Shown: positions 47,023 through 58,400, counted from the first letter of the stretch. The stretch is 64,000 nucleotides of DNA from Dasypus novemcinctus (GCF_030445035.2 NC_080683.1:116421225-116485224); one strand, 5' to 3'. Numbers and translations: made by a program. Notes: generated by a model from the letters alone, not told the origin.

Positions 47023-47483
47023 ACCTCGCAAGTCCTCCCGTGGAGATGAATCCTTCCACTTCCACTAGCTCTTCTGAACCAGCGAGTTACCAGTGAACAT
47101 TAAATCTACCAATGAGGAAGAGACAGACAAACAGAAGCTCTGAGGATTTTATAGTATTTAACCTGTGTAAGTAAATAGAGGTAATCATTTCCTCAACTTT
47201 ACACAGATCCAACACTTGAAATACCAATTAAGAATTTCAATGAATACATGTAAATTATTTATCAAAATTCATTTGAGATTTTGAAAACCACAAATTAAAT
47301 GGTCAATTGGAACAGCTTCTTCAGGTTCATATTTTTCATTGTGCATGATCTTCTCAAGAATCAACTTATAAAAACCAGCAAAATATTTTGATAACATGTT
47401 TTAGTTGAAAACACCATATTTGCATTATAATGGATATGCTCCAAACACTCAAACATTTTTTTATTATTTTGCTGTCTCCACAT

Positions 47484-48300
47484 AGTTTTTTTTTTAAGAT
47501 TTATTTATTTATTTATTTTTTAAAAGATTTATTTTTATTTATTTAATTCCCCTCCCCTCCCCCGGTTGTCTGTTTTCTGTGTCTTTTTGCTGCGTCTTGT
47601 TTCTTGTTTCTTTGTCCGCTTCTGTTGTCGTCAGCGGCACGGGAAGTGTGGGCGGCGCCATTCCTGGGCAGGCTGCTCTTTCTTTTCACGCTGGGCGGCT
47701 TTCCTCACGGGCGCACTCCTTGCGCGTGGGGCTCCCCTACGCGGGGGACACCCTGCGTGGCGCGGCACTCCTTGCGCGCATCAGCACTGCGCATGGGCCA
47801 GCTCCACACGGGTCAAGGAGGCCCGGGGCTTGAACCGCTGACCTCCCATGTGGTAGACCGACGCCCTAACCACTGGGCCAAAGTCCGTTTCCCTTTAAGA
47901 TTTATTTATTTATTTCTCTCCCCTCCCCCCCCCCCCACCCCGGTTGTCTGTTCTCTGTGTCTATTTGCTGCGTCTTTGTCCGCTTCTGTTGTTGTCAGCA
48001 GCACGGGAATTTGTGTTTCTTTTTGTTGCATCATCTTGTTGTGTCAGCTTTCCGTGTGTGCGGCACCATTCCTGGGCAGGCTGCACTTTCTTACATGCTG
48101 GGCGGCTCTCCTTATGGGGCGCACTCCTTGCGCGTGGGGCTCCCCTACGCGGGGGACACCCCTACGTGGCACGGCACTCCTTGCGTACATCAGCGCTGCG
48201 CATGGGCCAGCTGCACACGGGTCAAGGAGGCCCGGGGTTTGAACCGTGGACCCCCCATGTGGTAGACGGACGCCGTAACCACTGGGCCAAGTCTGCCGCC
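47484..48300 (-). mobile_element. Two nested DAS-type SINEs, both minus strand
   Basis: The outer SINE (47,896-48,300 plus its tail at 47,484-47,515) is flanked by 'ctccacat' at 47,476-47,483 and 48,301-48,308. A second SINE (about 47,516-47,893) has inserted into its A-rich tail, so 'taagatttatttatttattt' occurs on both sides of the inner copy. Both have complete tRNA-like heads ending 'gggccaa'. The long frames (up to 212 codons) are SINE-derived and not genes. Confidence 0.9.
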
Positions 48301-48309
48301 CTCCACATT

Positions 48310-48660
48310 GTTTTAATTAACCATAAAATGTACACATATAATGTACATGTTTTGTTGTCAGATAGTTTAGTGTAGAATATGCAAACTTTTGCCTGGAATA
48401 AAAGAGGTACCCCAAACTTTGTGTTCCTTGAGTAAACCCAGGAGGAAAACCAAATTCACTGCTTTTCAGCACGTTGGTGGTTAGAATCCATTGAGACCAA
48501 GCAGGAAGGCCAAATGGTTCAGGATGGATCTGGGAAGAGCCAGGGTCTGGAATTCATTCCTCCCTAGAGGAATTTGCATCAGGTGGTTCCTACCCAGGTG
48601 ATTTCCAGGAACTTGATTGCTGCAAACTCAGGCTTCAGCAAGAAGAGGTGGTCGTGGGAG
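48310..48660. other. Nothing recognised
   Basis: Single-copy looking; no exon or repeat named. Confidence 0.35.
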
Positions 48661-49370
48661 CTCACCTAGCAGATGCCCGCTCAGCAGCACCTGCACACGG
48701 GAAGGAGGAACACCCCCCTCTGCAGGGTCATGTTTCCCCACCTTGATCGGGTCCAGGCTGTGCCAGCAGGGTGCAGGGACATAGCAAGCTGTGCTGTGCT
48801 TGAGCTCCTAATATCATGCCAATTGATTTCAACCCTTGCACCTCGCCAATGCAGTAGTTTGACTCAACTTAGTGTCTACCTGCAACACCATCTGTCTCAT
48901 ATGCCATATGTTTACAATCTCATTTTTTCCTAAAGGAACTGGAAATGGGGGAGACTATCCATTTCCCTTTAGTTCACAGCCACAGAAGCTGTGGCCCAAA
49001 ACTATGATCAATCCCTCAAATCTAAACAACATATATGTTTGATATTATTCCTGTCATGAGACCTAGTCATACCCTAGTCATGAGACCCTAGACCCGTTGC
49101 CAGCTTTTCTCTCTCAAACAGATCTCAGCCCCTAAACACCAAGTTCCACAAGATCAAATTATGCCTGAAAAGAGGCATCTATTTAGCATGTTGGTTTTCT
49201 TATCTTAACATCATTCCAATTAAGCATACCTAACTACAACGATCAGAATGGAAATGAGGAAGCTGTTCCTTTTTTTTCTGACCACATTCAAACATTTAAT
49301 GCTATCTGGCCAAGTGTGTGCACATATTTAATTTTCAAAGAAATGTTTTAGAAGCTCCTCTATAATATTG
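48660..49370. repeat. Duplication b, copy 2 (paralogue of 7.29-7.96 kb)
   Basis: Same orientation as copy 1. It contains a local 'cctagtcatgagaccctag' duplication near 49,060-49,090 and lacks the SINE scrap of copy 1. About one base in five differs by eye, so it is old. Confidence 0.6.
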
Positions 49371-49394
49371 GACCTTTCTATCATAATTGAGTAC

Positions 49395-49530
49395 TTTTAA
49401 AAAAACTTTCAATTTTGGAATAATTTAAGATTTACAGAGAAGTTTCAAAGACAAGGTAGGCAGCGTTTCCATATCCACTCATCCCATGTTTCTGTTGCTG
49501 ACATCAGTTATGAACACAGGATGTTTGTCC
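49395..49530 (-). repeat. Old L1 3'-end fragment
   Basis: 'attttggaataatttaagat' followed by 'ttacagagaagtttcaaaga' is the reversed 3' end of an old L1. Confidence 0.5.
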
Positions 49531-49564
49531 AAAGAGAAAACCCACTTGTGCTCTCACCTGAGAG

Positions 49565-49800
49565 ATCACCTCCATTCTGAAGCTTTTCCTGCCACCCTCC
49601 ACGGCCAGCACTGACAACCTCCTCTTTGATATGCCCCCTTATATATGTCACGGCAGTTACAGTATCTCGATTGCACTTAACTGCTGACCTATCATCTCAC
49701 TACCAGACTCTAATCTCTGAGAATTTGAACCATATCTTACCACCTTTGACTCCCAAGTGCCTAGCACAGAGGTCCGTGTATAGTTAAAGTACCCGCAGGA
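49565..49800 (+). repeat. L2 LINE 3' fragment
   Basis: 'gaagcttttcctgccaccct', then 'tctgagaatttgaacc' and 'agtgcctagcacagag', the L2 3' terminus order. Confidence 0.55.
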
Positions 49801-50080
49801 CTTGTTTTGTGCCTGTTAACCAGGCACATTAACAACATCCTCTTTCACTCTCAAAAGCATCTTACTTTGGCAGATTAATTCTATAAATTATATACTCCAC
49901 ATAGGCCTTGTAAGTGTTTAAATAAATGTACTAATAAGACTTGGGTTTCTCTAATTAGCCCCAGCACCTAAGCACTTATTATTATACAATATATGCAGTG
50001 ATAAAAACAAAAAGGTTAGTTGTTTATGAGGAAGTCTTTTTTTTTAGCTTCAGTCCCCCCTGACTTAAGTTAACATTGCT

Positions 50081-50296
50081 TTAAGCTACCTTGGGTAACA
50101 CAGCATTCAATATCCTGGCTGACTCACTGCAGAGTTTCAGAATTTGCTGTCGCTTGTCGCGTTTTGTAATCATCAAGAAAATTCCCTGCTGTTGGTCTTC
50201 AAATGCTAGTGAGCTGATAAAAACCAGATACTTCCGCAGTGGAGGCTGAGAGTGAAACCCAAACCAGCGAGAATCCCCGTCCAGCCGTAGCATCAC
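50081..50296 (-). CDS. Short divergent ORF next to the PEX7 promoter, unknown
   Basis: A 71-codon frame starts at 50,296 on the minus strand, 232 bases from the PEX7 start codon and pointing away from it. The predicted product is hydrophilic with a '[20 protein letters not shown]' segment that could form an amphipathic helix. CpG-island promoters often fire in both directions, so a transcript is plausible. I do not recognise a family, and no splice or poly(A) signal is evident. It may be chance. Confidence 0.2.
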   Translation of the reverse strand: MMLRLDGDSRWFGFHSQPPLRKYLVFISSLAFEDQQQGIFLMITKRDKRQQILKLCSESARILNAVLPKVA

Positions 50297-50329
50297 TCTC
50301 CAGGCAGCTCAGGCCACCCAGCAAGCACC

Positions 50330-51150
50330 CACCAGGGGATTGTTTTGCCCAAAGCCAAAATGGTGTCCACCGGAGTCAGTGCCCTTCCTCTGCGGACCAA
50401 TCGGAGGCCAGCATTTAGATCACGGGCCTCCCCACTTCCGCCCGCCCTTGCTGGGGCTCCAACTTCTCCAGACCACGGGGCGGGCCGCCCTGACTCCGAA
50501 CTGTCGGCGCGGCCGGGAGGCGGCGGCATGAGCGCGGCGGGGCGGACGCTGCGGGTGCCGGGCCGCCACGGCTACGCCGCCGAGTTCTCGCCTTACCTGC
50601 CGGGCCGCCTGGCCTGCGCCGCCGCGCAGCACTACGGCATCGCAGGTGAGCGGGACCGGGGGAAGTCGCGGCCCGGGTGAGATGGGGGTGGGGCCCGGGG
50701 GAAGGGCGGGGACAGAGCGGGGTCGCGCCGGGGCCGCGGGTGTCGGGGTTGTAGGAGAGCCGGGCGTGAGCCTGGGGAGGGTGGGGACTCGGAGGAGGGG
50801 CGCGGTGGGGATGGGCCGGGGGTCCCGGGGGCCGGGAACAGGCCTGGGCAGGGGCTCAGCGCAGCCGGGTGTGAGTCGGAGTCGGGGACCCGGGGGAGGG
50901 GCGGAGACCCGTCGGGATCTGGCGCGGGCGGGGTCCTGGCGGGCCGCGCCGGTCCCGGGGAGCCGCGGGGGTCCGGGGTCCGGCTCTCAGGGCCTGGGAA
51001 ACCCTCGGCTCGAGAGGTCCACTGTGAAAGCAAGGGGAGTCAGGGCCTGTCCGCTCCCGCTCGCTCGCTGGGGTCCTGGGGCGCGTTGGCCCGCTGGCGA
51101 TGCCCACCGTCTCCTGCAGGTGCGGTAGCTTAGCAGCCCGTACCCCCGTT
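50330..51150 (+). promoter_or_regulatory. PEX7: PEX7 CpG-island promoter
   Basis: A dense CpG island covers the start of PEX7 and early intron 1. Upstream of the ATG are a CCAAT box (50,397-50,401, 'gaccaatcgg'), an ETS-like 'cacttccg' and an Sp1 box 'ggggcgggcc' (50,477-50,486). There is no TATA box. This is the usual layout of a broadly expressed housekeeping gene. The transcription start is not visible. Confidence 0.75.
50528..50645 (+). CDS. PEX7: PEX7 exon 1, coding part (residues 1-39 and first base of 40)
   Basis: PEX7 is the cytosolic WD40 receptor that binds PTS2 signals and, with PEX5L, carries proteins such as thiolase and phytanoyl-CoA hydroxylase to the peroxisome. The exon encodes a short N-terminus and then the conserved [20 protein letters not shown] segment that starts the first propeller strand. 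It ends 'atcgcag|gtgagc', phase 1. The start at 50,528 sits in 'ggcggcATGa' and matches the start of known mammalian PEX7. Compared with human the variable N-terminus is four residues shorter. An in-frame ATG lies upstream at 50,360 with no stop between, so an extension cannot be excluded. Confidence 0.96.
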
Positions 51151-52893
51151 TCTTAAGCCAGAAGTGGCCCAGGCACTCCCTGCCCTGCAGATGGCTGGGC
51201 AGCCAGGGCGGCTTTCCGACTGGCCCATAGATCCACGCGTCCCACGGTCCACCCGCCACTGCGCCGGGACGCACGTGTCCTCCCCAGGAAGGGCGCTCCT
51301 GAGCAGGCCACTGGAGCTCTCCCGGCGAGTGCCAGGAGGACTTGTATGAAGCTCCAGCCCGAGCTTTTGTTGTCTCGGCAGGCTTGTGCATGTTTGCAGA
51401 GCCCTTTGTAGCGGTTCAATTGAATGGTCTCTGCGTGGACTAGATTTATATCCTGACTCAGTTACACACTGAAGCTATATGAAACAAGGCTTGCATGATG
51501 TCAGCTCTCAGAAGTATTTTTTGTTTGGTCCTACAGCAGAAAAACATGATGATTTCTAAAACTCAGACGGAGAGAATTACTTGTTTTCTAAACTTTTACC
51601 ATTAACTCTTAGTGTTTGCATATGCAGATATACAATACCTATCCACAGATTAGGTTGAAGTCAGTATTAACGATTCATGAGTTTGTAAAGATACTTTAAA
51701 CAAAATTCTTTTAAAAAACTCCTTAAAAAGGAAGTCATGTTTAAATACAAAAGTTTTCTCTTTCAGCCTTTATAAAAAGAAATATAACTTCTTTTAAACT
51801 GTATTGGTCTGCAGTGGACTTGGCCCAGTGGTTAGGGCGTCCGCCTACCACATGGGAGGTCCGCAGTTCAAACCCCGGGCCTCCTTGACCCGTGTGGAGC
51901 TGGCCCACGCACAGTGCTGATGCACGCAAGGAGTGCCCTGCCATGCAGGGGTGTCCCCGAGTAGGGGAGCCCCATGTGCAAGGAGTGTGCCCAGTAAGGA
52001 GAGCCGCCCAGCGTGAAAGAAAGTGCAGCTGCCCAGGAATGGCGCCTCCCACACGAAGAGCTGACACAAGATGATGCAACAAAAAGAAACACAGATTCCT
52101 GTGCCACTGACAACAACAGAAGTGGACAAAGAAGACGCAGCAAATAGACACAGAGAAGAGACAACTGGGGTGACACAAGATGATGCAACAAAAAGAAACA
52201 CAGATTCCTGTGCCACTGACAACAACAGAAGTGGACAAAGAAGACGCAGCAAATAGACACAGAGAAGAGACAACTGGGGTGGGAGGGAAGGGGAGAGAAA
52301 TAAATAAATAAATCTTTAAGAATACATATATATATATTTGTTCTTTTGGTAAAATGATTCATCTTTGGTGGATAACTGATATTATCATTTTTTTCAGCAC
52401 TTTATCTCCAAGGATGTAGTAAATTCCACTAGGTCTTTGCATAGTCATAAATATTTTAAAGTCCCTGTTTGAATGTATTTTAGGTTTATGGTGGCGGCAG
52501 GGTGATGTCCTTGAAGGAGGACAGAGTCTGTAAGGCTCAGGTTTCTCATCTGTAAATGGGGGTGGTAACACATACAGGGCAGGTTTGTGTGCCTGGCACC
52601 CTGCCTGGTCACAGGGCAGGCTCTCAGCTCCCTCCCCTTCTCCCTGGGTCTGTGCCTGGATTCTAGTGACAGATGAGATGGCAAGTTGACTGTTTAGTGA
52701 TGGAAGCACAAGGTTAAAAGAAATGGAGAGTACCACCCTTCCTGCTTCTTCTGTGCACATGTTCCCAGTAACTTTAGGGAGACCCTTGTGGTAGTAAGAT
52801 TAGGTACTCGGTGGTCCATACCTCCTTGAACTTAGATGGTTGCTTGGCAGGTTAGTGTGCAGTGGCATGACCTTGATGATTTTTTCTCTTTAG
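50646..52893 (+). other. PEX7: PEX7 intron 1
   Basis: 2,248 bp, 'gtgagc' to 'tttctctttag'. The first 500 bases are CpG-rich. A DAS-type SINE occupies 51,810-52,322 and a reversed MIR 52,535-52,690 ('tctcatctgtaaatgggggt'). No other exon is seen. Confidence 0.9.
51810..52322 (+). mobile_element. DAS-type SINE with a 109-bp internal tandem duplication
   Basis: A plus-strand SINE in PEX7 intron 1: head 'gacttggcccagtggttagg', B box 'gttcaaacccc', body and 'aaataaataaataaatcttt' tail. Bases 52,062-52,170 are repeated immediately at 52,171-52,279 with no difference that I can find, which makes this copy about 110 bases longer than the others. The exact ends are uncertain because no clean target duplication is visible. 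Confidence 0.9.
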
Positions 52894-52951
52894 GCTGTGG
52901 AACCCTAGTAGTATTGGATCAAAGTGAATCTGGGCTACAGCTTTCCAGAAG
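52894..52951 (+). CDS. PEX7: PEX7 exon 2 (rest of residue 40 to first two bases of 59)
   Basis: 58 bp between 'tctctttag' and 'ag|gtaagg'. It joins exon 1 in phase 1 and exon 3 in phase 2 and encodes CGTLVVLDQSESGLQLSR. The CGTL start is the conserved end of the first propeller strand pair. The second half is the variable loop, which differs from human at several positions, as expected for a surface loop. Confidence 0.95.
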
Positions 52952-53315
52952 GTAAGGTGGTTCTATTTGATCAATAAAATATTTTAATTGTCAGCATAGA
53001 AGAAACTTGGGCATTTGCATAGTTTAGAACTTATTTTTGCAACTAAGTTGTATTATGTTACATTTTATAAAGCAAACATAAAAAATAAGTGGATTAGTTT
53101 ACTGTGTGATGTTGACTATCCTTGATATCTTCTTAATCTAGTTTAGCTTTACTCATTCAGGAATGAATTATCCATTTTGTGTATTACCGAACCCCTCTTT
53201 TACTTTCTTCTTTTCCTGCCTGTCTTGTCTGTGTGACTGCTGGACTCAGTAAGACCTCCAACTGGGTTAGTCACAGGTAGAGAAAGGAAAGGAAATTCCA
53301 TCAGAAAGTAACTAC

Positions 53316-56300
53316 TGACTTCTGGGAAGATGGAGGATTAGAGAGGCAGAGGGATCATTCCTCTCGCAGAAAAAATTAGCTAGAGGACAGGCAGAGACTG
53401 TCTGGAGGGCTACTCTGGGGCTCAGGGAATCAGGGGAAGGTGAGACACTACCCAGAGGAGAGAGGGCAAAGGAAAGAAGTCTCAGCTGACTGGAAAAATC
53501 CTATGAGTAAAGCTGTAGCAGCAGCAGTAGCTGGCGCCCATCCCTACATCCTTGGAGCAAACAGTGGTCTGCAGACTTGTGGACTGAGAGGGTTGCAAGG
53601 GTCCTCTTCCCCAAAAGAGGGGAGAGAGTGGGACACAGCCTACAGTAAATTTGGATTTTCACTGGCGAACTTGGTCTGCTGCATTGGAGGGGACTCAGAC
53701 TTCCACGATTCTGGTGCACTGGTGGGGCCATAGCATTGTTAGCACTGAGAGCCAGCAGGGAGCTAAAGATAATTTGCCTCCTCAAACATCCTCCCTACTA
53801 CCCTGGGCTGGTTGCCCAAGAGGCAGAGAGAGGGAGGGTGTGGCTGGCCAAGAGAGGAGAACACCTTCTGAGAAAGTTTGTTTGTGAGGCTTGGCCAGCC
53901 TCAAGGACATTGCTTCTGCACTGCCTGTGGGCGGAGTCATCTGGGGTCTGAACTGAGAGGTCTGCCAAAGCACACTGTCTGTTGGCAGCCCAGAAATGTG
54001 CCCGAAAAGGAAAAATAATAAGTAAATAAAAGTGGCAATCAGGTGACTTTACTGACCCTGTCTCCAAGCCCTTGGAAACTGGCCTGTACCACATTACTGG
54101 GTCCTTAGCCCTGGTTTGAGCAGTTAAACTGAGGCAGTCCTAAATATCTAGAAGAAGTTGAACTAAGAGTCAAAGAACATTGGTAGCACACAAATGCTTA
54201 ACAGTATATCCCTAGGCAAGAGAGAGAAACAACATTAGAGTAAACTTAGCATCAGAATCAGATGCTGTATTAGTCAGGAAAAAGGGGTGCTGATGCAAAG
54301 TACCAGAAATCTGTTGGCATTTATAAAGGCTTTTTATTTGGGGTAGGAGCTTACAGTCACAAGGCTATAAAGTTTAAGTTACTTCCCTCACGAAAGTCTG
54401 TTGCCACATGTTGGAGCAAGATGTCTGTCAGTCTCTGTGACGGTTCAGCCTTCCTCTTCTTCCTAAATGTCTCTTTCCCCGGGGCTCATTTCTTTCTGGA
54501 CTCAGCTGCTCTGTTCTCTCCACAAGGTCAACTGTAGACTGTCAGGCTCTCTCCCTTCTCAGGGCCTCTGCTATGTCTATGGAGGCATCTCTACTTGTGT
54601 TCTTCTCCTGTGTGTTTAATTCCTAGGGTTCCAGCATCAAAACTCCAACTCTCCTCTGCGCTGTTGTTTTTTTTAGTATTTGGGGAACTAATGGCTGAAA
54701 ATTTCCTAACTATCATAAAAGACATGAATATACGTGTACAGGAACCACAGCGTACTCCAGTTAGAATAAGTCGAAGTAGACCTATCCTCAAACACAATAT
54801 TCAGAATGCCAAATGTCAAAGTTGAGAAAATTCTGAAAGCAGTGAAGGAGAAGCAAAACATCATATACAAGGGGCGTCCAATAAAATTTAATGCAGATTT
54901 CTTTTCAGAAACCATGGAGGCAAGAAGGCATTGATATGATGCATTTACAGTACTGAAAGAGAAAAACTACTAGCCAAGATTCTTTATTGGGCAAAACTGT
55001 CCTTGAAATGTGATGGTGAGTTTAAAATATTTACAGATAAACAGAAGCTAAGATAGTTCATAAATAAGAATCCAGCTCTGCAGGAAACAATAAAGGGAGT
55101 TCTGCAGCCAGAGAAGAGAAGAGAGAGAGTGACTTGGAGGAGCTTGTAGAAGTGAAGACTATCAGAAAGGATAACCAAAAAGGTAAAAAGATGGACAAAA
55201 ATAAAATATGACATGGAAACTAAAGGATAAAATGGCTGAAGTAAGTAATGCCTTTACATTGAATTTTAATGGGTTAAATTTTCCAATCAAAGACATAGGT
55301 GACAGAAGGGATAAGAGAAAATGAGCCATCCACATACTGTCTGCAGGAGACTCACCTTAGACCCAAGGATACAAATAGACTTAAAATGAAAGGCTGGAAA
55401 ATATATGTCATGCATATAGTCACCAAAATAGAGCAGGAGTAGCTATGCTGGTATCAGACAAAACAGACTTTAAAAGCAAAAAAAAAAAGTGATAAGAGAT
55501 GCAGAAGACCGTTATATATTAATAAAAGGGAAAACCCACCAGGAAGGAGTAACAGCCTTAAATATCTATGCACCTAACCAGGGTGCCCCAAAATACATGA
55601 TGCAAACTCTGGCAAAACTGAAAGGAGAAATAGGTGTCTCTACAATAACAGTTGGAAACCTCAACATGCCAGTCACATCAATAGATAGAACAAATAGACA
55701 GAAGATCAACAAGGAAACAGGGAACTTGAACAGTTTGATAAACGAACTGGACCTGACATATACAGAACATTGCAGCTCAGATCGGCAGGTTATATATTCT
55801 TTTCAATTACTCATGGATCTTTCTCCAGGACAGACCACATGTTGGGCCATACCTCAGGTCTCAATAAATTTAAAAAGATTGAAATTATACAAAAAACACC
55901 TTCTTTGGTCATAATGGAATGAAGCTTGAAATGAATATTAGGGAGGAAAGGGGAAATTTTGTGAATATATGGAGGCTAAACAACTCAATCCTAAACCAAT
56001 TAGTGGGTCAAAGAAGAAATTGCAAAAGAAATTAGTAAATATCTCAAGGTAAATAAAAATGAGAACAGAACTTTCAAAATTAATGGGATACAGCAAGGCA
56101 GTGCTGAGAGGGAAGTTTATAACTCTAAAGGCCTATATTAAAAAAAGAAGGAAGAGCTAAAATCAAAGACCTAACTGAACAATAGGAGAAACTTAAAAAA
56201 AAAAGAACTGGTTTGGAAACCAGTTCCAAAATAAGCAGAAATAAATAACAAACATTAGAGAAGAAATAAATGAAATCGAGAAAAAACAATAGAAAAAATC

Positions 56301-57500
56301 AATAAATCAAAACTTGTTTTTTGAGAAGATCAATGAAATTGACAAACCCTTAACAAGACTAAGAAAGAAAAAAGGAGCGAAGATGCAAACAACTAAAATC
56401 AAGAATGAAAGCGTGAATATTATGACTGGCTCCACAGAAATAAAAAGGATCATAAGAGCATATTATGCTGGCCACTACTAACAAAACAGAAAACTACAAG
56501 TGTTGGAGAGGATGTGGAGAGATAGGTATGCTTATTCACTGTTGGTGGGAATGTAGAATGTTATAGCCTCTGTGAAAGTCTGGCAATTCCTAAGGAGGTT
56601 AGATACAGATCTACCATGTGATCTGGTAATACCCCTACTAGGTATACACCCAGAAGTACTGAAAGCCATGACACAGACTGATGTTCATAGTGACATTATT
56701 CACAATTGCCAAAAGATGGAAACAACCTAGCTGTCCTTCAACTGAGGAATGGATAAACAAACTGGTATATATGCAGGGTGGAATATTATTCAGCTGTAAG
56801 AAGAAATGAAGTTGTGAAGCATATGACAACATGGATGAACCTAGAGGCCATTATGTTGAGTGAAGCAAGCCAAGAACAAAAGGACAAATATTGTATTACT
56901 TAGCTATTATGAAGTAAATATAATGAGCACACTCATGGAGTTAATAGAATATAAGTCACCAGAGAGTAGACTGTGGTTAGAGAATGGAAAGCTGAGGTTT
57001 AATCTGTGCAGAATTGTTAAAAAGTTGTGTGAAGATGTTTGGAAATGAATAAAAATGTTGCAAGCACATCACAGGATTTTTAATTAGCGCCAACTTATGG
57101 GTATGAAAATGGTTTGTTTTTTGTTTGTTTTTGAGTAATGAAAATGCTCTAATATTGAATGTGATGAATACACTACACTGATTGTACCAAATGCTGTGGA
57201 TTGTACACTTTAGATAAATTCATGGTTTATGAATAAATAAATAATTGGGTGGCTTGTGGGGAAATACACTAAATGTAAGATATGGACTATAGTTAGTGGT
57301 AATACTTTGATAATACTCTTTTATAATTTGGTACAAATGTTTCACAACAGTGCAAGATATTGGTGGTGGGGTGATATGTGGGATCCCTGTATGACGTTAT
57401 GCATGTTTGTTTTCTAAGTTTACAATTTCATTATACACTTATTGCTTATGTATATTCATGTATGACGGATATACTTCAATAATTGTTTTTATTTTATTTT
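53316..57500 (+). mobile_element. L1 LINE, sense, with 5' UTR; internally deleted and interrupted
   Basis: It begins with an L1 5' UTR ('cttctgggaagatggaggat', then 'ctctcgcagaaaa'). A repeat of another family sits at 54,265-54,660. ORF1-end-like sequence follows near 54,800-55,100 ('gataaacagaagctaag'), then the ORF2 endonuclease part at 55,489-55,914 (NIYAPNQGAPKY and TVGNLNMPVTS). A large deletion removes most of the RT domain, and the ORF2 3' end and 3' UTR run from 56,460 to 57,500. Many stops; not functional. Confidence 0.8.
54265..54660 (+). repeat. TATTAGTCAG-type repeat inside the L1
   Basis: It starts 'tgtattagtcaggaaaaagg', then 'ggtgctgatgcaaagtacca', 'tttttatttggggtaggagc' and 'cttccctcacgaaagtctgt'. 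Third copy of the family seen at 9,395-9,645 and 13,760-14,190. Because it interrupts an L1, it was mobile after that L1 inserted. Confidence 0.6.
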
Positions 57501-57600
57501 TTAATTTTTATTATTTTTTTTAGATACCAAGCTACCCTCATTTCTACTCCTTCCTGAAGTAGTCTTCTTTCCACTCTTGCTGGCTTTTTCACACTTATTC

Positions 57601-58033
57601 TTTTTTTTTTTTTTTAAGATTTATTTTTTGTTTATTTCTTTCCCCTTCTCCCCCCTCGCTCCCCCGTTAGTCTGCTCTTTGTGTCCATTTGCTGTGTGTT
57701 CTTCTGTGTCCACTTGCATTCTTGTCAGCAGCACTGGGGATCTGTGTCTCTCTTTTTTGTTGTTGTTGTTGTGTCATCTTGCTGTGTCAGCTTTCTGTGT
57801 GGTGCCACTCCTGGGCAGGCTGTGCTTTTTTTGCGCCGGCTGGCTCTCCTTACAGGGCATGCTCCTTGCGCGTGGGGCTCCCTATGCAGGGTTGCCGCAG
57901 TGTGGCACAGCATTCCTTGCGTGCATCAGCGCTGCACGTGGGCCAGCTCACCACACAGGGTTAGGAGTCCCTGGGTTTGAACATTGGACCTCCCATATGG
58001 TAGGCGGACGCTCCCAATAAATTCACTTCCCAG
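57601..58033 (-). mobile_element. DAS-type SINE, diverged, minus strand
   Basis: Poly(T) then 'aagatttattttttgtttat', body 'tgttgttgttgttgtgtcat', and head with 'gggtttgaacattgga' and 'tggtaggcggacgc'. It is more mutated than the other DAS copies, and its end is damaged. Confidence 0.8.
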
Positions 58034-58169
58034 TAAATTGTTTTTAAAGTGAAAAAGAAAAGAACTACTTGCTCATGGGTCAGGTGAAGGATTTATGGGA
58101 AAAGTTGACATTATTGGTTTAGATTAGTATTTTGAAGTTTCATTGGCTCATCCTATAAACAACAAAATG

Positions 58170-58400
58170 CAGTGAACCCCTGGTGACAGCATGCCTGGGT
58201 ATAAATAGTGCCAGGCTAGCTCTTGCTCTCATCTGGCTCTCTAGCTTTCCTGCTGTGTCACTGGGGACTGTTTTCTACCCTCCCTCACCTTGTTTGTAGT
58301 CGGTCCGGTGGCTGCTCTACTTACTTGCTGTGGTTGTGACGACCACATGAGATAGCGTGTGTTAAAATAGTGTTTGATAAACTGTAAAAAACACTTGATA
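58170..58400 (-). repeat. MIR SINE, antisense
   Basis: 'gttgtgacgaccacatgaga' then 'tagcgtgtgttaaaatagtg' is the reversed 3' half of MIR. It lies just upstream of exon 3. Confidence 0.5.

Noticed and set aside
47490-47960. CRISPR-like regular repeats
   Set aside because: The repetition comes from SINE tails and tRNA-like heads; there is no repeat-spacer array, and the genome is mammalian.
47604-48242. 212-codon frame
   Set aside because: It lies wholly in the two DAS SINEs; similar frames recur in every SINE copy.
50646-51128. 160-codon frame in PEX7 intron 1
   Set aside because: CpG-island sequence is stop-poor by composition; no match and no splice context.
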